Origin: Lotus japonicus
Taxonomy: Eukaryota; Streptophyta; Magnoliopsida; Fabales; Fabaceae
Length of the DNA stretch: 64,000 nt
NCBI RefSeq assembly: GCF_012489685.1
Contig: NC_080041.1
Coordinates: 21,143,802-21,207,801, forward strand
Direction of reading: 5' to 3'
The translations under genes were made by a program, and so were the position numbers. A model generated the notes under the pieces. It saw only the letters and a list, made by a program, of their open reading frames with translations. It had not been told where the DNA came from and searched no databases. This document shows positions 21,301 through 33,300 of the stretch, piece by piece; positions within the stretch are counted from its first letter, which is position 1; every line of letters starts with the position of its first letter.

Positions 21301-22439
21301 CCAAGCTTCTCCAGCTATTTCAGTGGCAAGTCGCATTCCAGATTTGTCAATTGCCAATCAGTATCCTGAACCAAGAAGACAAATTCTACTGGCCTCACTC
21401 AAGGAATGGTGAATACTCAGTTAAGACTGGATACCAAGTAGGCCACAATGAAGCGTTCCCTACCCCTGGAGTTCCCTCAACGGAGACCGAAGAACAGGGC
21501 AGGCTTTGGAGGACAGTCTGGAACCTCCAAACTCCGGAAAAAATCAAAACCTTCATCTGGAAGTGCTGTTCCACAGCTCTACCTGTCAAAGAGGCTCTGC
21601 ACAAAAGAAATATATGCCCCAGCAGTGCCTGCCCCCTCTGCCATGCCCAACCAGAATCCATAGCCCATGCTCTGCTGAATTGCCCCTGGACTGAACCGGT
21701 TTGGTTCGCATCACAACTTCAGGTAGTAAGGGATGGGGATGAACAACAGAGTTTCAAGGAGTGGATTTGTCAAAGAATTGAGCAATTGAGTAGCCAGCCT
21801 GATTCCCTGCAGATGGGGTTGAACATCATTGCTCGAACGGCTTGGGCTATATGGAAAGAAAGAAATGACTGTATTTTCCAAAATAGGTCCCCTAGTCCAA
21901 CCTCGGTGGTCAACAAGGTCCAACTGGCTCTACATGAAAACATCGAGGCTCCCAACCCCAGCGGCATGAATAGAGAGGTCAATAGGGAGCAAACAATCAG
22001 GCATTGGCTCCCACCTCCAAGGGGGATGACAAAAATCAACGTAGATGCAGCCTTTGACTCCAGAACAAAAAGGGGAGCTATAGCACTGATAGTCAGGGAC
22101 GAATCAGGTGCAAGGAGCCTCTCCCACTCTAGACAAATCTTAGCCCCGTCCCCAAAGGTAGCTGAAGCTCTGGCTATTCGAGAAGCTCTCACGATCGCCC
22201 TGAACTTCCAATTGGAAAATATTCTCATTGAATCAGACTGCAAACCCTTAATCTCCCTCATCAATGGTGGAAGAATGGAGTGGGAAGTAGCCCCAATTAT
22301 CCACGACATCCAATGCATGCGTGCCCAACTCCATGGGATAGCCTTCACCTGGACGGCGCGCGAGGGTAACGAACAGGCTCATAACCTCACCCAGGCTGCT
22401 GCTAGAGGTCAAGAACAGACATGGCTCAGACGAAGTTAA
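18372..22439 (+). CDS. LINE ORF2: endonuclease, reverse transcriptase, zf-RVT, RNase H
   Basis: 1355 residues, intact. Residues 1-225: APE-type endonuclease/exonuclease/phosphatase fold (WNCRG at 6, METK, GDFNE near 137, SDHCP near 222). Residues about 450-720: reverse transcriptase, with KAPGPDGLNG, AIKLDMSKAYDRMEW, GLRQGDPLSPYLF near 637 and the catalytic FADD near 686. Residues about 1005-1110: zf-RVT region, with LWRTVWNLQTPEKIKTFIWK, CPLCHAQPES and ALLNCPW. Residues about 1220-1350: RNase H (INVDAAFD, AEALAIREAL, IESDCKPL, NEQAHNL), keeping the acidic catalytic pattern. It nicks target DNA and copies element RNA by target-primed reverse transcription. The ATG overlaps the ORF1 stop as ATGA, so translation probably depends on termination-reinitiation or a spliced/internal start. 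Confidence 0.95.
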   Translation: MIYINWNCRGAASPSTVSELKHLCKYHSPSLIFLMETKLQSQRIERLKDRLQFDHCLAIDSQGLSGGLALLWKKEIDVDVLESSQNYIHAIIHSKEDGQSWCNTFFYGNPVFSARRLQWAELQQLQTDMHRPWLCSGDFNEVLHPHEKQGIRPADPVRMLLFRDFLRDTALMDLDMSGCKFTWHGGVRQNIQIKERIDRVLANWEWRRVFPHAEFLAVPPISSDHCPIIISTNPKGSSPRPFKYEAYWGDREDCRDIVRGGWQGVTSSEDFWEELEERIKKSSRDLKNWSKATFKKADIEVRKIKKKLERLTNCPFDQQDTNEMRRLQKEVRDLWQQEEKFWGQRSRVKWLRWGDRNSKFFHATTIQRRNRNRILKIKDANGNWVEGTEDILKSVESFYTDLFSFSGPRDIEQATKFIPKLVTPLCNESIDTPITEEEVKDAIYALGDLKAPGPDGLNGLFYKQHWGAIKKEVCGAVIKFFQEGHIPQFLNETLVALIPKVDKPESINQLRPISCCNFLYKIITKILVSRLKPHINNLVTQAQSAFISGRQIQDNILVAHEIFHALKQGKSAVKDSMAIKLDMSKAYDRMEWDFIEATLEAFGFNGKWIHRIMTCVRGATFTFKINGETSSRITPGRGLRQGDPLSPYLFVLSAEALSYMLHNALQHNRIQGVKLAPRSPILTHMLFADDALLFAKATEHESYQLISVLNDFTAASGQRISVEKSGVIFSRNTSPRVKPIIANILRMGIWDSPGKYLGLPAEWGRSRNQTLYWLKLRVLDKMEGWKEKLLNQSGKEVLIKSVLQAIPSYAMAIIRFPKNFCHSISSHIARFWWRRPGRERGIHWKAWNSITRAKGRGGLGFKDFSIMNTSLLANQAWRALRNPDSLWVQVLKGLYFPQEDFLHASRTRGSSWGWRSLLQGKNFLLKHGRWMIGNGKKVRIWEDNWLATQLPPNPEAATRGTTVNSLLSEDHLQWNQTKLLQLFQWQVAFQICQLPISILNQEDKFYWPHSRNGEYSVKTGYQVGHNEAFPTPGVPSTETEEQGRLWRTVWNLQTPEKIKTFIWKCCSTALPVKEALHKRNICPSSACPLCHAQPESIAHALLNCPWTEPVWFASQLQVVRDGDEQQSFKEWICQRIEQLSSQPDSLQMGLNIIARTAWAIWKERNDCIFQNRSPSPTSVVNKVQLALHENIEAPNPSGMNREVNREQTIRHWLPPPRGMTKINVDAAFDSRTKRGAIALIVRDESGARSLSHSRQILAPSPKVAEALAIREALTIALNFQLENILIESDCKPLISLINGGRMEWEVAPIIHDIQCMRAQLHGIAFTWTAREGNEQAHNLTQAAARGQEQTWLRRS

Positions 22440-22690
22440 CCTGCTAAACAGGATGCGAGACTCCTCCCTGATCCTCGATGTTCTTGCCATTTTGTGCTCC
22501 ACAATCTCTCGAGTTGCTCTGCAATCTCTTGAAGGAACTTTGTTTGTTCCGCCCTTGATTTCTGTTTCTACTCTTTTTAGGCCCATTTTAGCGTAACAGA
22601 GTTTGTCAAGGTGGGCTTCGGCCGTTATTGTATGTGGCTTTGTTTTTAATCAATCCAAATCCATTGACCAAAAAAAAAAAAAAAAAAAAG
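22440..22690 (+). other. LINE 3' UTR and poly-A tail
   Basis: Non-coding sequence between the ORF2 stop and a run of about 20 A. The last unique part, ...GTTTTTAATCAATCCAAATCC, followed directly by A-run, is a typical plant L1 end. Confidence 0.8.
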
Positions 22691-23004
22691 GTATGATAAG
22701 GAAAGTACAAACGGAGGGAGACTTTGCCTAATCTACGGTAACTACTAAAAGTAAATTATAAAATATTTTATTAACTTTCCTAGCTAAAGTACTCTCTCTC
22801 ATTTAAAAAACTTACCAATTCAATTAAATATTTCTCTACTTTAATCATCTTTTAAATTTTCATTTCAAAAAACAATCATTTATTAATTTTTTCATGAATT
22901 TCTCTCTTTAAGTTTATAACTTTCCAAACTCCTGATTTTTTTTATATCAAATAATGAATATGATGATAAATTTGGAAATAAAATATTAAATACTTCATAG
23001 ATAT

Positions 23005-24049
23005 TATAAATTGGAGTAAAGTACACTCACCCCCCTTAAGGTTTGTTAGAATTACACTCCACCCCATTCTTATCTAAAATCTACATCCCACCCCATTTTA
23101 TATAGAGGCAAATTTAGTGACGAAAAATATTTTTCATTAATAATTAGTTATTATTTAAATTGTTAATCAATAATTTCAAAAAAAAAATCAATATAATCCA
23201 ATAAATTTAAAAATGAAAACATCACAATCCTCCTCATTCTCTCAATCGCGTTTTTCCTCCGTAAATTCATAATGCAAATTATGCAATAGCACACCTGCCC
23301 GATTTACAAAACATATCTCGAACATAGTGAAACATGCTTGTGTTTTCATATTTGGTAATAATTCAATTTTAATCAAAATAATCTCTTTATACCTCCAATT
23401 TTCAAAATTGGGTTGTAGGCCAAAAAAGCAACACAAATGGGTGAAGAAAATAGAGAAACAAAATTATGAAAATATGAAGTGGATCTGAGGTTATTAGAGC
23501 CCAACGAGGCGGTGGAGCATCGTTTTTAACAAAATCCAACAATATCTAAGACCAACAGAGCGTTCGCTCACAACTTAAAGGGGTGAAATTCACAAGAAGT
23601 AGTTGAACAAGTGGCTTTAGGGATGTGCGATTCACGTTCTGGGGTTCAGGTCGCAACAAAACTTTGAGGCATGGAGGTGCCATGGGGTTTCACATTGTGG
23701 GACAGTGGAGCCGTGTTAAAGGGAGTAAAGGCTTGGTGGTGGCCGTTTGTGGTGAGAAATATGATTTGGAGATAGATGAGACGTGGACTTAACAGACAAA
23801 GTGGATGGTTTTTTTAAATTTAATTCAGTAAAATTATTTTCATAAATTAATGTATGATAGTGTATATGCATTAAATTTATTTAAATTTTTACTAATTAGT
23901 AATTAGTTTTTAGTAGTGAGGAATTTGTTTTCGTCACTAAAATTTGCCTTTATAAAAAATGGGATGGAGTGTAGATTTTTAAAAAGAATGGGGTGGAGTG
24001 TCATTCTTACAAATCTTGAGGGGGTGAGTGTATTTTACTCTATAAATTA
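23005..24049. mobile_element. Mutator-like non-autonomous element with long inverted repeats
   Basis: The element spans 23014-24040. The left arm starts GAGTAAAGTACACTCACC and includes CACTCCACCCCATTC, CATCCCACCCCATTTT and GTGACGAAAA. The right arm has their reverse complements and ends GAGTGTATTTTACTC. Arms are about 150 bp or more. Flanks TATAAATTG (23005-23013) and TATAAATTA (24041-24049) form a 9-bp target duplication with one mismatch, as expected for Mutator-like elements. The interior (23220-23870) includes a less AT-rich part at 23480-23800 that may be captured host sequence, but I could not identify it. No transposase. Confidence 0.85.
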
Positions 24050-24501
24050 ACTTATATTCAAGGAAGATAAAAAAAACTCATAACTTATATATAGTAACAA
24101 AATGAGTAGTATGTCATGCATGTTAAACTAAATTTTTGTGAAGTTATAATGTCAATTATATGATCTTTAGTCTTGGTGGCTAAGCCAAAGTTCTAACTTC
24201 GCCATTTTCTCTTGCAACAGTACGTAATTTATGTATTGCATCTATTTTAGAAAGAGTTTAAGTGGTGACTGGTGAAGATAATAGGGGACAAAATTAAATA
24301 ACATGATATGCATACAAAGATGATAGGCCCTATTTTTACAACTCACATATGTACATGAGTCACATGTAAAAAATTAAAAATTTAGAAGATTTGTGGGGTG
24401 TTTCATGGCACCTATGTATCCCCTCCCTTAGATGTAGTTTTTCGCAATATCTCATGATGCTTCCATGATGGTGGCCGCAACTCATCTTGAAAGCTCCAGA
24501 A

Positions 24502-24635
24502 TGGATCCAACGGTGGCCGAAGTTTTGGCGCTTAGATGGAATCTAGCAGTGATCAAAGATTTGGGGATGGATAATGTGGTGGTGCTAGAATATATATAAT
24601 CAGATTCTCTTGTAGTGGTTGGTGCAATGAGGTCA
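24502..24635 (+). pseudogene. LINE RNase H fragment
   Basis: One frame reads VAEVLALRWNLAV, then DLGMDNVVV, and, after an indel, SDSLVVVGAM. This is the pattern of the RNase H C-terminal part of plant LINE ORF2 (AExLALR...ES DxxxVV). It is short, frameshifted and lacks the rest of the element. Confidence 0.6.
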
Positions 24636-24639
24636 ACAA

Positions 24640-27190
24640 CATATATACAATCCTGATATTATGCCTATTTTCTATGACTGATATCATCTACCTGCTTCTT
24701 TTACTAATATGGGGAAAAATAAACTTTCTTTTTGGAATTAGGAGGTGAGTTGTACAAATTATGGGGAAAAACTTTCCTTTTGCATTCAATTTTCATCAAC
24801 TTTTTGGAGCTAGGAGGTGAATTTTGTTTTCCATTAATTAACACCCTTGCCCCATATGTATATATCATGCAAAATACACAATCACTTTACGTAATGGCCT
24901 GGAAAGCAAAATAGGTACAGCTAATAAAACTCTTTAAAATCATTGAACCATTTTCAATCTAACAATAATTACTTAACTAACCCTACAAGAGCAGAAAAGT
25001 TTAGCCGACCATGGCCAACCCATTACCTTTTCTTTATCCAAGCATTATGTGACACGCTAGCTAACCTGTTTACCTGTCCCTTTTAACCTGTAAATAAATA
25101 AATTAAAATCAAACCCGTTCTCATCTAAATTCTCTTGTCGTTTAATCCATCAGCAATGGTCATATTGAGTTTGAGTTGCATGCAGTCCCCACAGAAACCA
25201 CAGCTTTCTATAAACATTAAAATTCCTCTTATATATGCACATTATATTTACATTGATTGAAAATGAAAGAATGAAATTAAATGGAGAAAAATAGGAATAT
25301 ATTATTATTTTTTTGATTGGGGAGAATAAGTTAAAGCGAAAGAAAACAAATTGATGAGAATCAATTTTCGCTCCTCAAATGATAAAAATGATTTTTTATT
25401 CTTTAATTAATCATGCATTAAAGGTACATAGAGGTCATATTTATTCTTTATTTTCTCTCTTACTTTTCCATCTAATCAAATAAGCATGAATAGGTAGAGA
25501 AAGATTTGTTCTGAGATATTTACCTACTTAATTAATGTTACTTTTAATTTCGAAAGAATTGGTTTTATAACTACCGAATGTGAGAATACTAAAAATAGAA
25601 AAAAAAACACTAAGTAAATTGTGCTTTCATTTTTATTTTAATCAAACCAAATTAACACACAACTTATTTTCATTTCACTTTACTAATTCTTAATTTGCCT
25701 AGTGTGGTCCAAGAAAAAATTATTCACAAGTTAAAACAGTTTCTCGGTAAAATTAATTTTAGGACATGAGAAAAATATAACAGATAATATTTACTAAATT
25801 TTAGTAATATAATTAAACATATTAAATTTTTATTTTTAACATGGTCCACCGTAAAATTGTCATATCTTCTTACATACTCAACATTCAAAGAAATATTAAT
25901 TAGGTTTGTAAGTACAACATAAAATAGACAATTACAGATAATGACATGAAATAGTTAGGAAACTATGGAAAAATTAAGCTCAATCAATAACACAAGACTA
26001 TATATAATGTGAGAAAAGCGAAGAAAAATCACGATCATTGTCAAAACCGAAAACAAAAGAATGATATGTGAATAGTATTACAACACATTGACTTCACTCT
26101 CAACCTCGGCATGACCCTATTACACCCATACTCTAGAAGCTTAAAGTGTTCGAATTATATCTCACAATTGCATAAGAAAAAAGAAAACACAAATATAAGC
26201 TTAAAATGTTTCTTGGTGTTGGTGCTTGGTTTATTATTGTAACAAGGAACTTGAGATTTATATATACATATATATATAACCTTGGAACCTCACCCTTCAT
26301 CATTCTTGGCAATGCGAGACTTCTCCAAGATGTTTTTCCCTTGACCTCTTTCTTCCTTGATTAGCAAGTCAAAATTGATTTTTCCATCTAATTTCTCTAT
26401 CACAACACTGCCACATATCAATAGTAAATTGTTCGCCATGTAGGTTCCCATGAAAGAGAGATGGGTCACAATGGACACGCTTCGGTACAAAATCTTTACA
26501 AACAACACTTTCACAATATCATCGTGGCTCTGAGCAGAAACTATCCTCGAAGCTGTCTCCATGGTCGAACCTTCGGATCTGATATCACTGTCAGGGAGAC
26601 AAAACAAATCTTCATCAATGAGCCAACACCGAAGACCACAAAGAGATTTGAATCGTTCATGATTATCCAAAATCATAAAGTTTGTTTTATGGGTCATAGG
26701 ATCTTATATTGTTTTTATCTCACTCATTTTTAACTAATATGTGATAATAGTTGTCTAAATGATCATATGTAAAGTTTGAGTTACATCGTTATAAGTGGGC
26801 TAATAATATTCAAGATAAACGATAATATATGAAATTTCTAACCCACTTATCTTAAATATTACTGATTCATCTAAAATTAAGATGATTTAACACAAACTTG
26901 GCCGAGAATCGTTTGGACAATTTTAGATGCTCACACATAAATTAAACATGACCATATTAGTAAAGGTCACATAACACAATTCGAATGTTTCAATAAATTC
27001 TTCCTTTGTTAAAACCAATCACCATACATAGATTCTAGTCAATCTAGTTTTGTCTAGACTTGACTTCATCTCTACAATCAATTGAAACATTTCCATACAT
27101 GAGCACACGTTTAGTTTTCATGAATCTAATTCACAATCTACTTTCGTAAATACATCCTAGTACAAGGTCAATTCAGTAATCAACTTTCCC
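24640..27190. other. AT-rich intergenic DNA upstream of the sucrose transporter gene
   Basis: No convincing exon. The 135-residue minus-strand open frame at 26290-26697 lacks recognisable family motifs. The last 200 bases (27190-27392) become C/T-rich with GAGAGAGAAA and GCGCGCGC and are probably the promoter-proximal region and 5' UTR of the next gene. Confidence 0.4.
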
Positions 27191-27392
27191 AAGTTGCAGT
27201 GGAATCACACTGCATTGCACCATACCACGCCACCTTTGCTTCTTCTTCACACTTTGCAACAGAAACAGAAACTCTCATCATCAGTTATCCCGAACGAAAC
27301 GGTTTCCGACAACTCGCAACAACCAAGAGAGAGAAACAAGAGAGAGAAAGCGCGCGCGCACCACCGTGAAACCCGACACGCGCCGCGCCGCG

Positions 27393-30300
27393 ATGCCGGG
27401 TGATCCGGATAACCGTCATCACCACCATCCCCGGTCCAAAAACCGACCATCCACGTCATCGGCTCGACCACCACCATCACGACCACCACCGGCGAGGGTT
27501 CCGTTACGGCAGTTACTCCGTGTGGCCTCGGTGGCGAGCGGTATTCAGTTCGGCTGGGCTCTACAGCTCTCTCTCTTAACCCCTTACGTTCAGCAGCTCG
27601 GGATCCCTCACCAATGGGCGAGCATCATCTGGCTCTGCGGCCCTGTCTCCGGCCTCTTCGTCCAGCCGCTCGTCGGCCACCTCAGCGACAAATGCACCAG
27701 CCGCTTCGGCCGCCGCCGGCCGTTCATTCTCGCCGGCGCCGCCTCGATCGTTGTTGCCGTTCTCATTATTGGCTACGCCGCCGACATCGGGTGGATGCTT
27801 GGTGACACCGAGAGCTTCCGGCCGGCCGCCATCACCGTGTTTGTCATCGGGTTTTGGATTCTCGACGTCGCTAATAACGTCACTCAAGGTCCTTGCAGAG
27901 CCTTGCTTGCTGATCTTACTAGTAAGCTCTCTTCTTCTTGATCCCTAATTGAAGGTTTTACTGTTCATCTTCTCCGGTTGACTTTTTTTTTTTTCTGGCT
28001 CTTGATGCATTTTACCTTTGATGGCATGATTTTTGTTACCTATTTATTTTGCAGTTGGCTTGTTTACTGAACTATGACTACTATTGACTAGAATTTAGCA
28101 AATTTTTTCTGCTGTGAAATATTTACTGAATGGTAAATTTGGTGTTTGATTTGGGCCGTTTGGGAAAACAACTTAATTAAGCACTTATGGTCATAAGCTA
28201 CCATGGTCATAAACGGCCATGAGCGCTTATGACATAAATACTTGCACAAGCGCTTATGCTATCAGATAAGCTCAAATAAGCTCCCCAAACGGGTCCTTGG
28301 TTAATTTGTGCTTTTGCCACAATAAGGCTGTGCTCTGAATAGGTTGTTTGGGTCAGATTTTGCAATGGAGGTACTGTTTTGAGACAGAATTAATGTGGTT
28401 AGGGGACAACTGTACTTTGGTTATTAATAGATCCTTTCTGCATTCTAGTTGGGGGGGGGGGGGGAGGGGGGGGTGGGTCCTACCTTGTTGGTTCTATCAT
28501 CTATGCCTTTGGTCATTTATAAATGCTATTGTAGTGAAATTTGTTGTGTGCTTGCTTTGAAAGTTGAAACTCATGGTTGTAGATGGTTTGGCTTTTTACT
28601 TCAGAGTTGACCTTGCACTTAATTGCACTTAAAGAGAGTAAATTTATGGAAAGCTGCACTTAATCACTGAACCAGCACCAGGAAAAAAAAACTTCATCCC
28701 TGCATAATCCTATGTGTAAAATTAAAATGTGAAAAAGAAAATCCTGCATAAGATTGTGTAGAGATTAGTGCTTACTGCTAAGTATCTGAAAATTTAAACA
28801 ATGGTTATTTTATCATATTTAATAATTTGGGTAAAACTGGTTTCTGTTTTTAAGCTTTCCCCAATAGTGTTGTTTTATACTTTTATTACATATTTGATGG
28901 GGGCATAGCACATATGAACTTAATGATTTTTTATGAATACAGTTGTGGTTCATGTTTAGATTAAGCCTTCTATCTATTGTATAGTCAATAGTCATTTGTT
29001 TGCCTAAGTAGGTTATTATTATTACTATTATTACTATTATGCTCGGTTACGGTCCGCCGGTTTCTCTGGTTAATATTTTAAGTTTCAAATTCAGGGCAGT
29101 GTCAGATTTGAAAATTAATTTGGTGTAAAGCAGCTAGGTTAGTACCAAACTACCAAAGCAGAGAGTCAGGTTTTACTCCTCTGCTGGCTGTTTCCTTTAT
29201 AGGCCCAGTGATTTAGTTGAATTAGATAAGTTTCGAGGTTTCCTTTTGAACTTTGGGGGATCATGCAACCCTATTTAAGATTTTCTTAGATAATTTTTTT
29301 AAGATGAATCTATTGGAATAGATATGGAAGATATACTAAGAAATAGGGGGATGAAAAATTTATTTAGACTCTTTTTCAGCTTATCCCTCATGAAGAGTTA
29401 TCTTTGTTTAGGAGTGGTTGTTGTTGTTGGAGAGAAGTCAGAGAACAGTTCAAATATGCAAACATTAATTCAAGGGTGAGACGGCGAGGTGTCTAAATTG
29501 ATAGTGTGAAGGTTGTGACTGTTGGTATGCACACGGTGACAATATTCAAAGGAGGTGACTCTTAGAGATGCGAGAAGAAATTAATAGGTGCTTATCCAAG
29601 AAGCCACTAACCGCCACTGCACAAAGAAGCTCTTTTGAAGAGCAAGGGCTTCCCAAGTTATTAAAGAGAAGAGAGCAATTGAGAGCCTCCAGAAGTGTTG
29701 TCATTATTATGAGTGGGGGACTTGGGTATGTAGGTTGATGCATTACTTATGGTGACTGGGTAATCTTTCTTTGAGATATTTGACATTTTCTTTAAAGCAT
29801 TTCTATGGACGTAGGCTAGAGGTTCTGAACCACGCAAATTTTGTGTGTGTGATTTTTGTTGTGTCCCCATCTTCGATCCTCTCTATGTGTATTGGTTTTT
29901 CCTGATAGTGGTATGAGCTATGGTAGGGAGCACACCTAACTTTAACATCCCGTTATTTGATGGGAAGATAAAAGTTTCGATTTGGTAGAGGTGAGTACCA
30001 TCCAAGACCTCTTCGTGCCACAAGGTCTTGATCAAGCTTTAGAGGATGAGAAACCAGCATCCATGACTGAGACTGATTGGACTAAGATCCAAAGGAAGGC
30101 CATGAGCACAATTTACTTTGCTCTTGCTACTTAGATCAAGTGAAGGGAGAGTACTAGAGTGTAGTGCTACAGCTGCACTCAGGCACACATGATTGTATCT
30201 ATTAGGCATTTAGTTACTCCTACCTGCTGTAAGTTATTTAGAGTTAGTTTCTCTCTGTCAATGTTTTAAAACCCGGACCAATAATAAACTTGATCTCGTG

Positions 30301-33300
30301 ATGTTGAGTTAATGAGTTATTGGTTGAATAAGTGGGTTTCTGGTTAAACCGATGTATATTCAATTTTATAATTGAAAACTTAAAACTTGTAATAATAATA
30401 AAAGATACAAAATAATAAATTACTTGAAAGTAGGAGAAATTGTATTATTACTTCTTAATCAGAATACAAAGGGTAATTACATTATATAGAAGAAGACTAA
30501 TCCTAAATAAGGAAATAACTAATTATGTACACAATCTCTTAATAAGAGAATAAATCTCCTAATACTGAATATAATCTTCTTATAATAATTCTTATATTAA
30601 TTCCTTATTTACAACACCCCCCTCAAGCTGGTGAATGAATATCTATCATTCCCAGCTTGCAAGTAAGCTCTCGAAACCGCTCCAAGGGAAGTCCTTTGGT
30701 GAGCACATCAGCCAACTGAAGTCCTGAGGGGACATACTGTGTAGATATTAGACCACTATCCAATTTCTCTTTGATGAAGTGCCGGTCTATCTCTATGTGC
30801 TTTGTTCTGTCGTGTTGGACTGGATTATGAGCAATACTACTGACAGATTTATTATCACAGAAGAGTCTCATGGGAGCTTCATACTTTATTTTCAAATCAT
30901 CCAGTATGATCTTCATCCACAACAGTTCACAAACTCCTTGAGCCATGGCTCTAAACTCTGCCTCTGCGCTTGATCTGGCAACTACATTCTGCTTCTTGCT
31001 CCTCCATGTAACTAAATTTCCACCCAAGAACATACAATATCCTGTAGTGGATCTCCTGTCAACAATTGACCCTGCATAATCTGCATCAGTATAAACCTCC
31101 ATAGACAACTGCTCACTCTTCTTGAACAGCAGACCTCTCCCTGGACTTGCCTTCAGATACTGCAAGATTCTATCCACAGCCTGTAAGTGTCTCTCATGTG
31201 GGTCATGCATGAATTGACTGACAACACTAACAGGATAAGCTATGTCAGGCCTAGTGTGAGATAGATAAATGAGCTTCCCCACAAGTCTCTGATATTGAGC
31301 CTTATCAACCCTAAGGTCCTCCTCACTACTTCCAATCTTGTGGTTTTGCTCTATAGGCACTCCAATGGGCTTACAACCCAATTTACCAGTCTCTTTGAGA
31401 AGATCAAGGACATACTTTCTTTGAGATATGAAAATCCCTTGCTTCGAGTATGCCACCTCCATACCTAGGAAATATTTCAGTTTTCCAAGATCCTTCATTT
31501 CAAATTGGGCTGCCAACTGTTTCCTCAGATTCTGCTTCTCAAGTTCATCATTACCTGCAATGATCATATCGTCTACATAGACTAACAGAAGAGTGAGTTT
31601 ACCATTTTGAGTATGTTTGATAAAGAGGGTATGATCACCTTGGCTTTGTTTATAACCCAGAGACACCATAGCATTAGTGAATCTCCCAAACCAAGCTCGG
31701 GGTGACTGTTTGAGCCCATATAGGGCCTTCTTCAGTTTGCACACCTTATTTCTTCCTGAAGTAGGGTCATACCCCGGTGGAATCTCCATATACACCTCTT
31801 CCTCCAAATCTCCATGCAAGAAAGCATTTTTAACATCAAACTGTTGCAACTCCCAATCAAAATGAGCTGCTAAGGAAAGAATGATCCTTACAGTGTTCAT
31901 TTTTGCTACCGGAGCAAATGTCTCTTCATAATCAATTCCATAGGTCTGGGTGTATCCCTTTGCAACTAGCCTCGCCTTATACCTGTCAAGTGTGCCATCA
32001 GATCGGTACTTCACGGTATAAATCCACCTGCAACCTACTGTCCTCTTGTCATTTGGCTTCTCAACAATCTCCCAAGTTCCATTTTTGTCCAGTGCATGCA
32101 TCTCTTCATTCATGGCTTGAATCCAGTTCTTATCTTTTAATGCTTCTTGTACTGATGTAGGGACTCTAATAGAGTCAATAGCTGAAATAAAACTCTGATG
32201 CTGCACAGAAAGATTTTGAGTAGACACAAACTGGGATATAGGGTACTTGGCACAAGAACGTTTTCCTTTTCGTAAGGCAATAGGTAAGTCATCAAGGTTA
32301 TGCTCATAGGAATTACTAGGCTCAGGGTTCGCAACACTTACCTCAGGATCAGACGATTGGACTTGTTGTTGGATCAGGACGGGTTTTACTTTCCGCTGGT
32401 ACTTTATCCTGAACCTGTCAACATTATTCTGATCTGGTACTACTTCAGAACCATTGTCATCATTCTCATCTGGTACTAGTTCAGGACCATTGTCATCATT
32501 CTGATTTGGTACTAGTTCAGGACCATTGTCATCATCATCACTGTCCTCAGTGATAGGAATAGAGGAAGGCATAAAGGGATCCTGTAGAAGAGGAATAACA
32601 GACAATTCTGGAGACTCAACTTCCTGAGTATTCCCCCCCTGAAGCTGAGGATTGGGATAAAAAGACTCTGATTCTTGAAAAGTAACATCCATGGATATAT
32701 AGACACGACGACTAGGAGGATGATAACACTTGTAGCCCTTTTTATCTGAGGCATATCCTATAAAGATGCACTTAATAGCCCGAGGATCTAACTTACCCCG
32801 ATGATGACCGTGAACATGGACAAAGGCGGAACAACCAAATACACGACTTTGAAGACCTGACTTAATGGGCACAGACGGAAAGAAGCTAGTCATAACCTGC
32901 ACAGGACTAACACTAGATAAAACCCTAGAAGGTAACCTATTAATTAAATAAGCAGCAGTCAAGACAGCTTCCCCCCAATAAAACTTAGGAACATTCATTT
33001 GAAAGAGTAAAGCTCGAGTGATTTCAAGAAGATGACGATTTTTCCTTTCAGCAACCCCATTTTGTTGTGGGGTGTCAACACAAGTCAACTCATGAACCAC
33101 ACCATTTTTTGTAAGAAATTCAGAAAAATTCTTGTTAACATACTCTTTCCCATTGTCTGACCTTAACCTCTTAATAGGTTTCCCAAACTGTGTTCTAATC
33201 ATGTGGAAAAAGTTAACAAATAATTGAAACACCTCAGACTTATCTTTCATAAGAAAAACCCATGTAATCCGAGTACAATCATCAATAAAAGTAACAAACC

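Larger units (their letters stand above)
16150..22690 (+). mobile_element. Full-length LINE (L1-type non-LTR retrotransposon)
   Basis: A C/T-rich 5' UTR (about 16150-16437) precedes two intact overlapping ORFs (16438-18375 and 18372-22439), a 3' UTR of about 230 bp and a poly-A tail of about 20 A (22671-22689). The order gag-like ORF1, then endonuclease-RT-RNase H ORF2, is the plant L1 layout. No stop or frameshift was found in either ORF, so the copy is young and may be retrotransposition-competent. The 5' boundary and target duplication could not be fixed. Confidence 0.9.

Noticed and set aside
26290..26697. 135-residue open frame on the minus strand
   Set aside because: No domain I recognise, no splice context, surrounded by AT-rich DNA. 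One short word (DGKINF) resembles copia gag, but nothing else around it does.
28348..28560. 70-residue open frame with a Gly run
   Set aside because: Created by the poly-G tract inside SUT4 intron 1.
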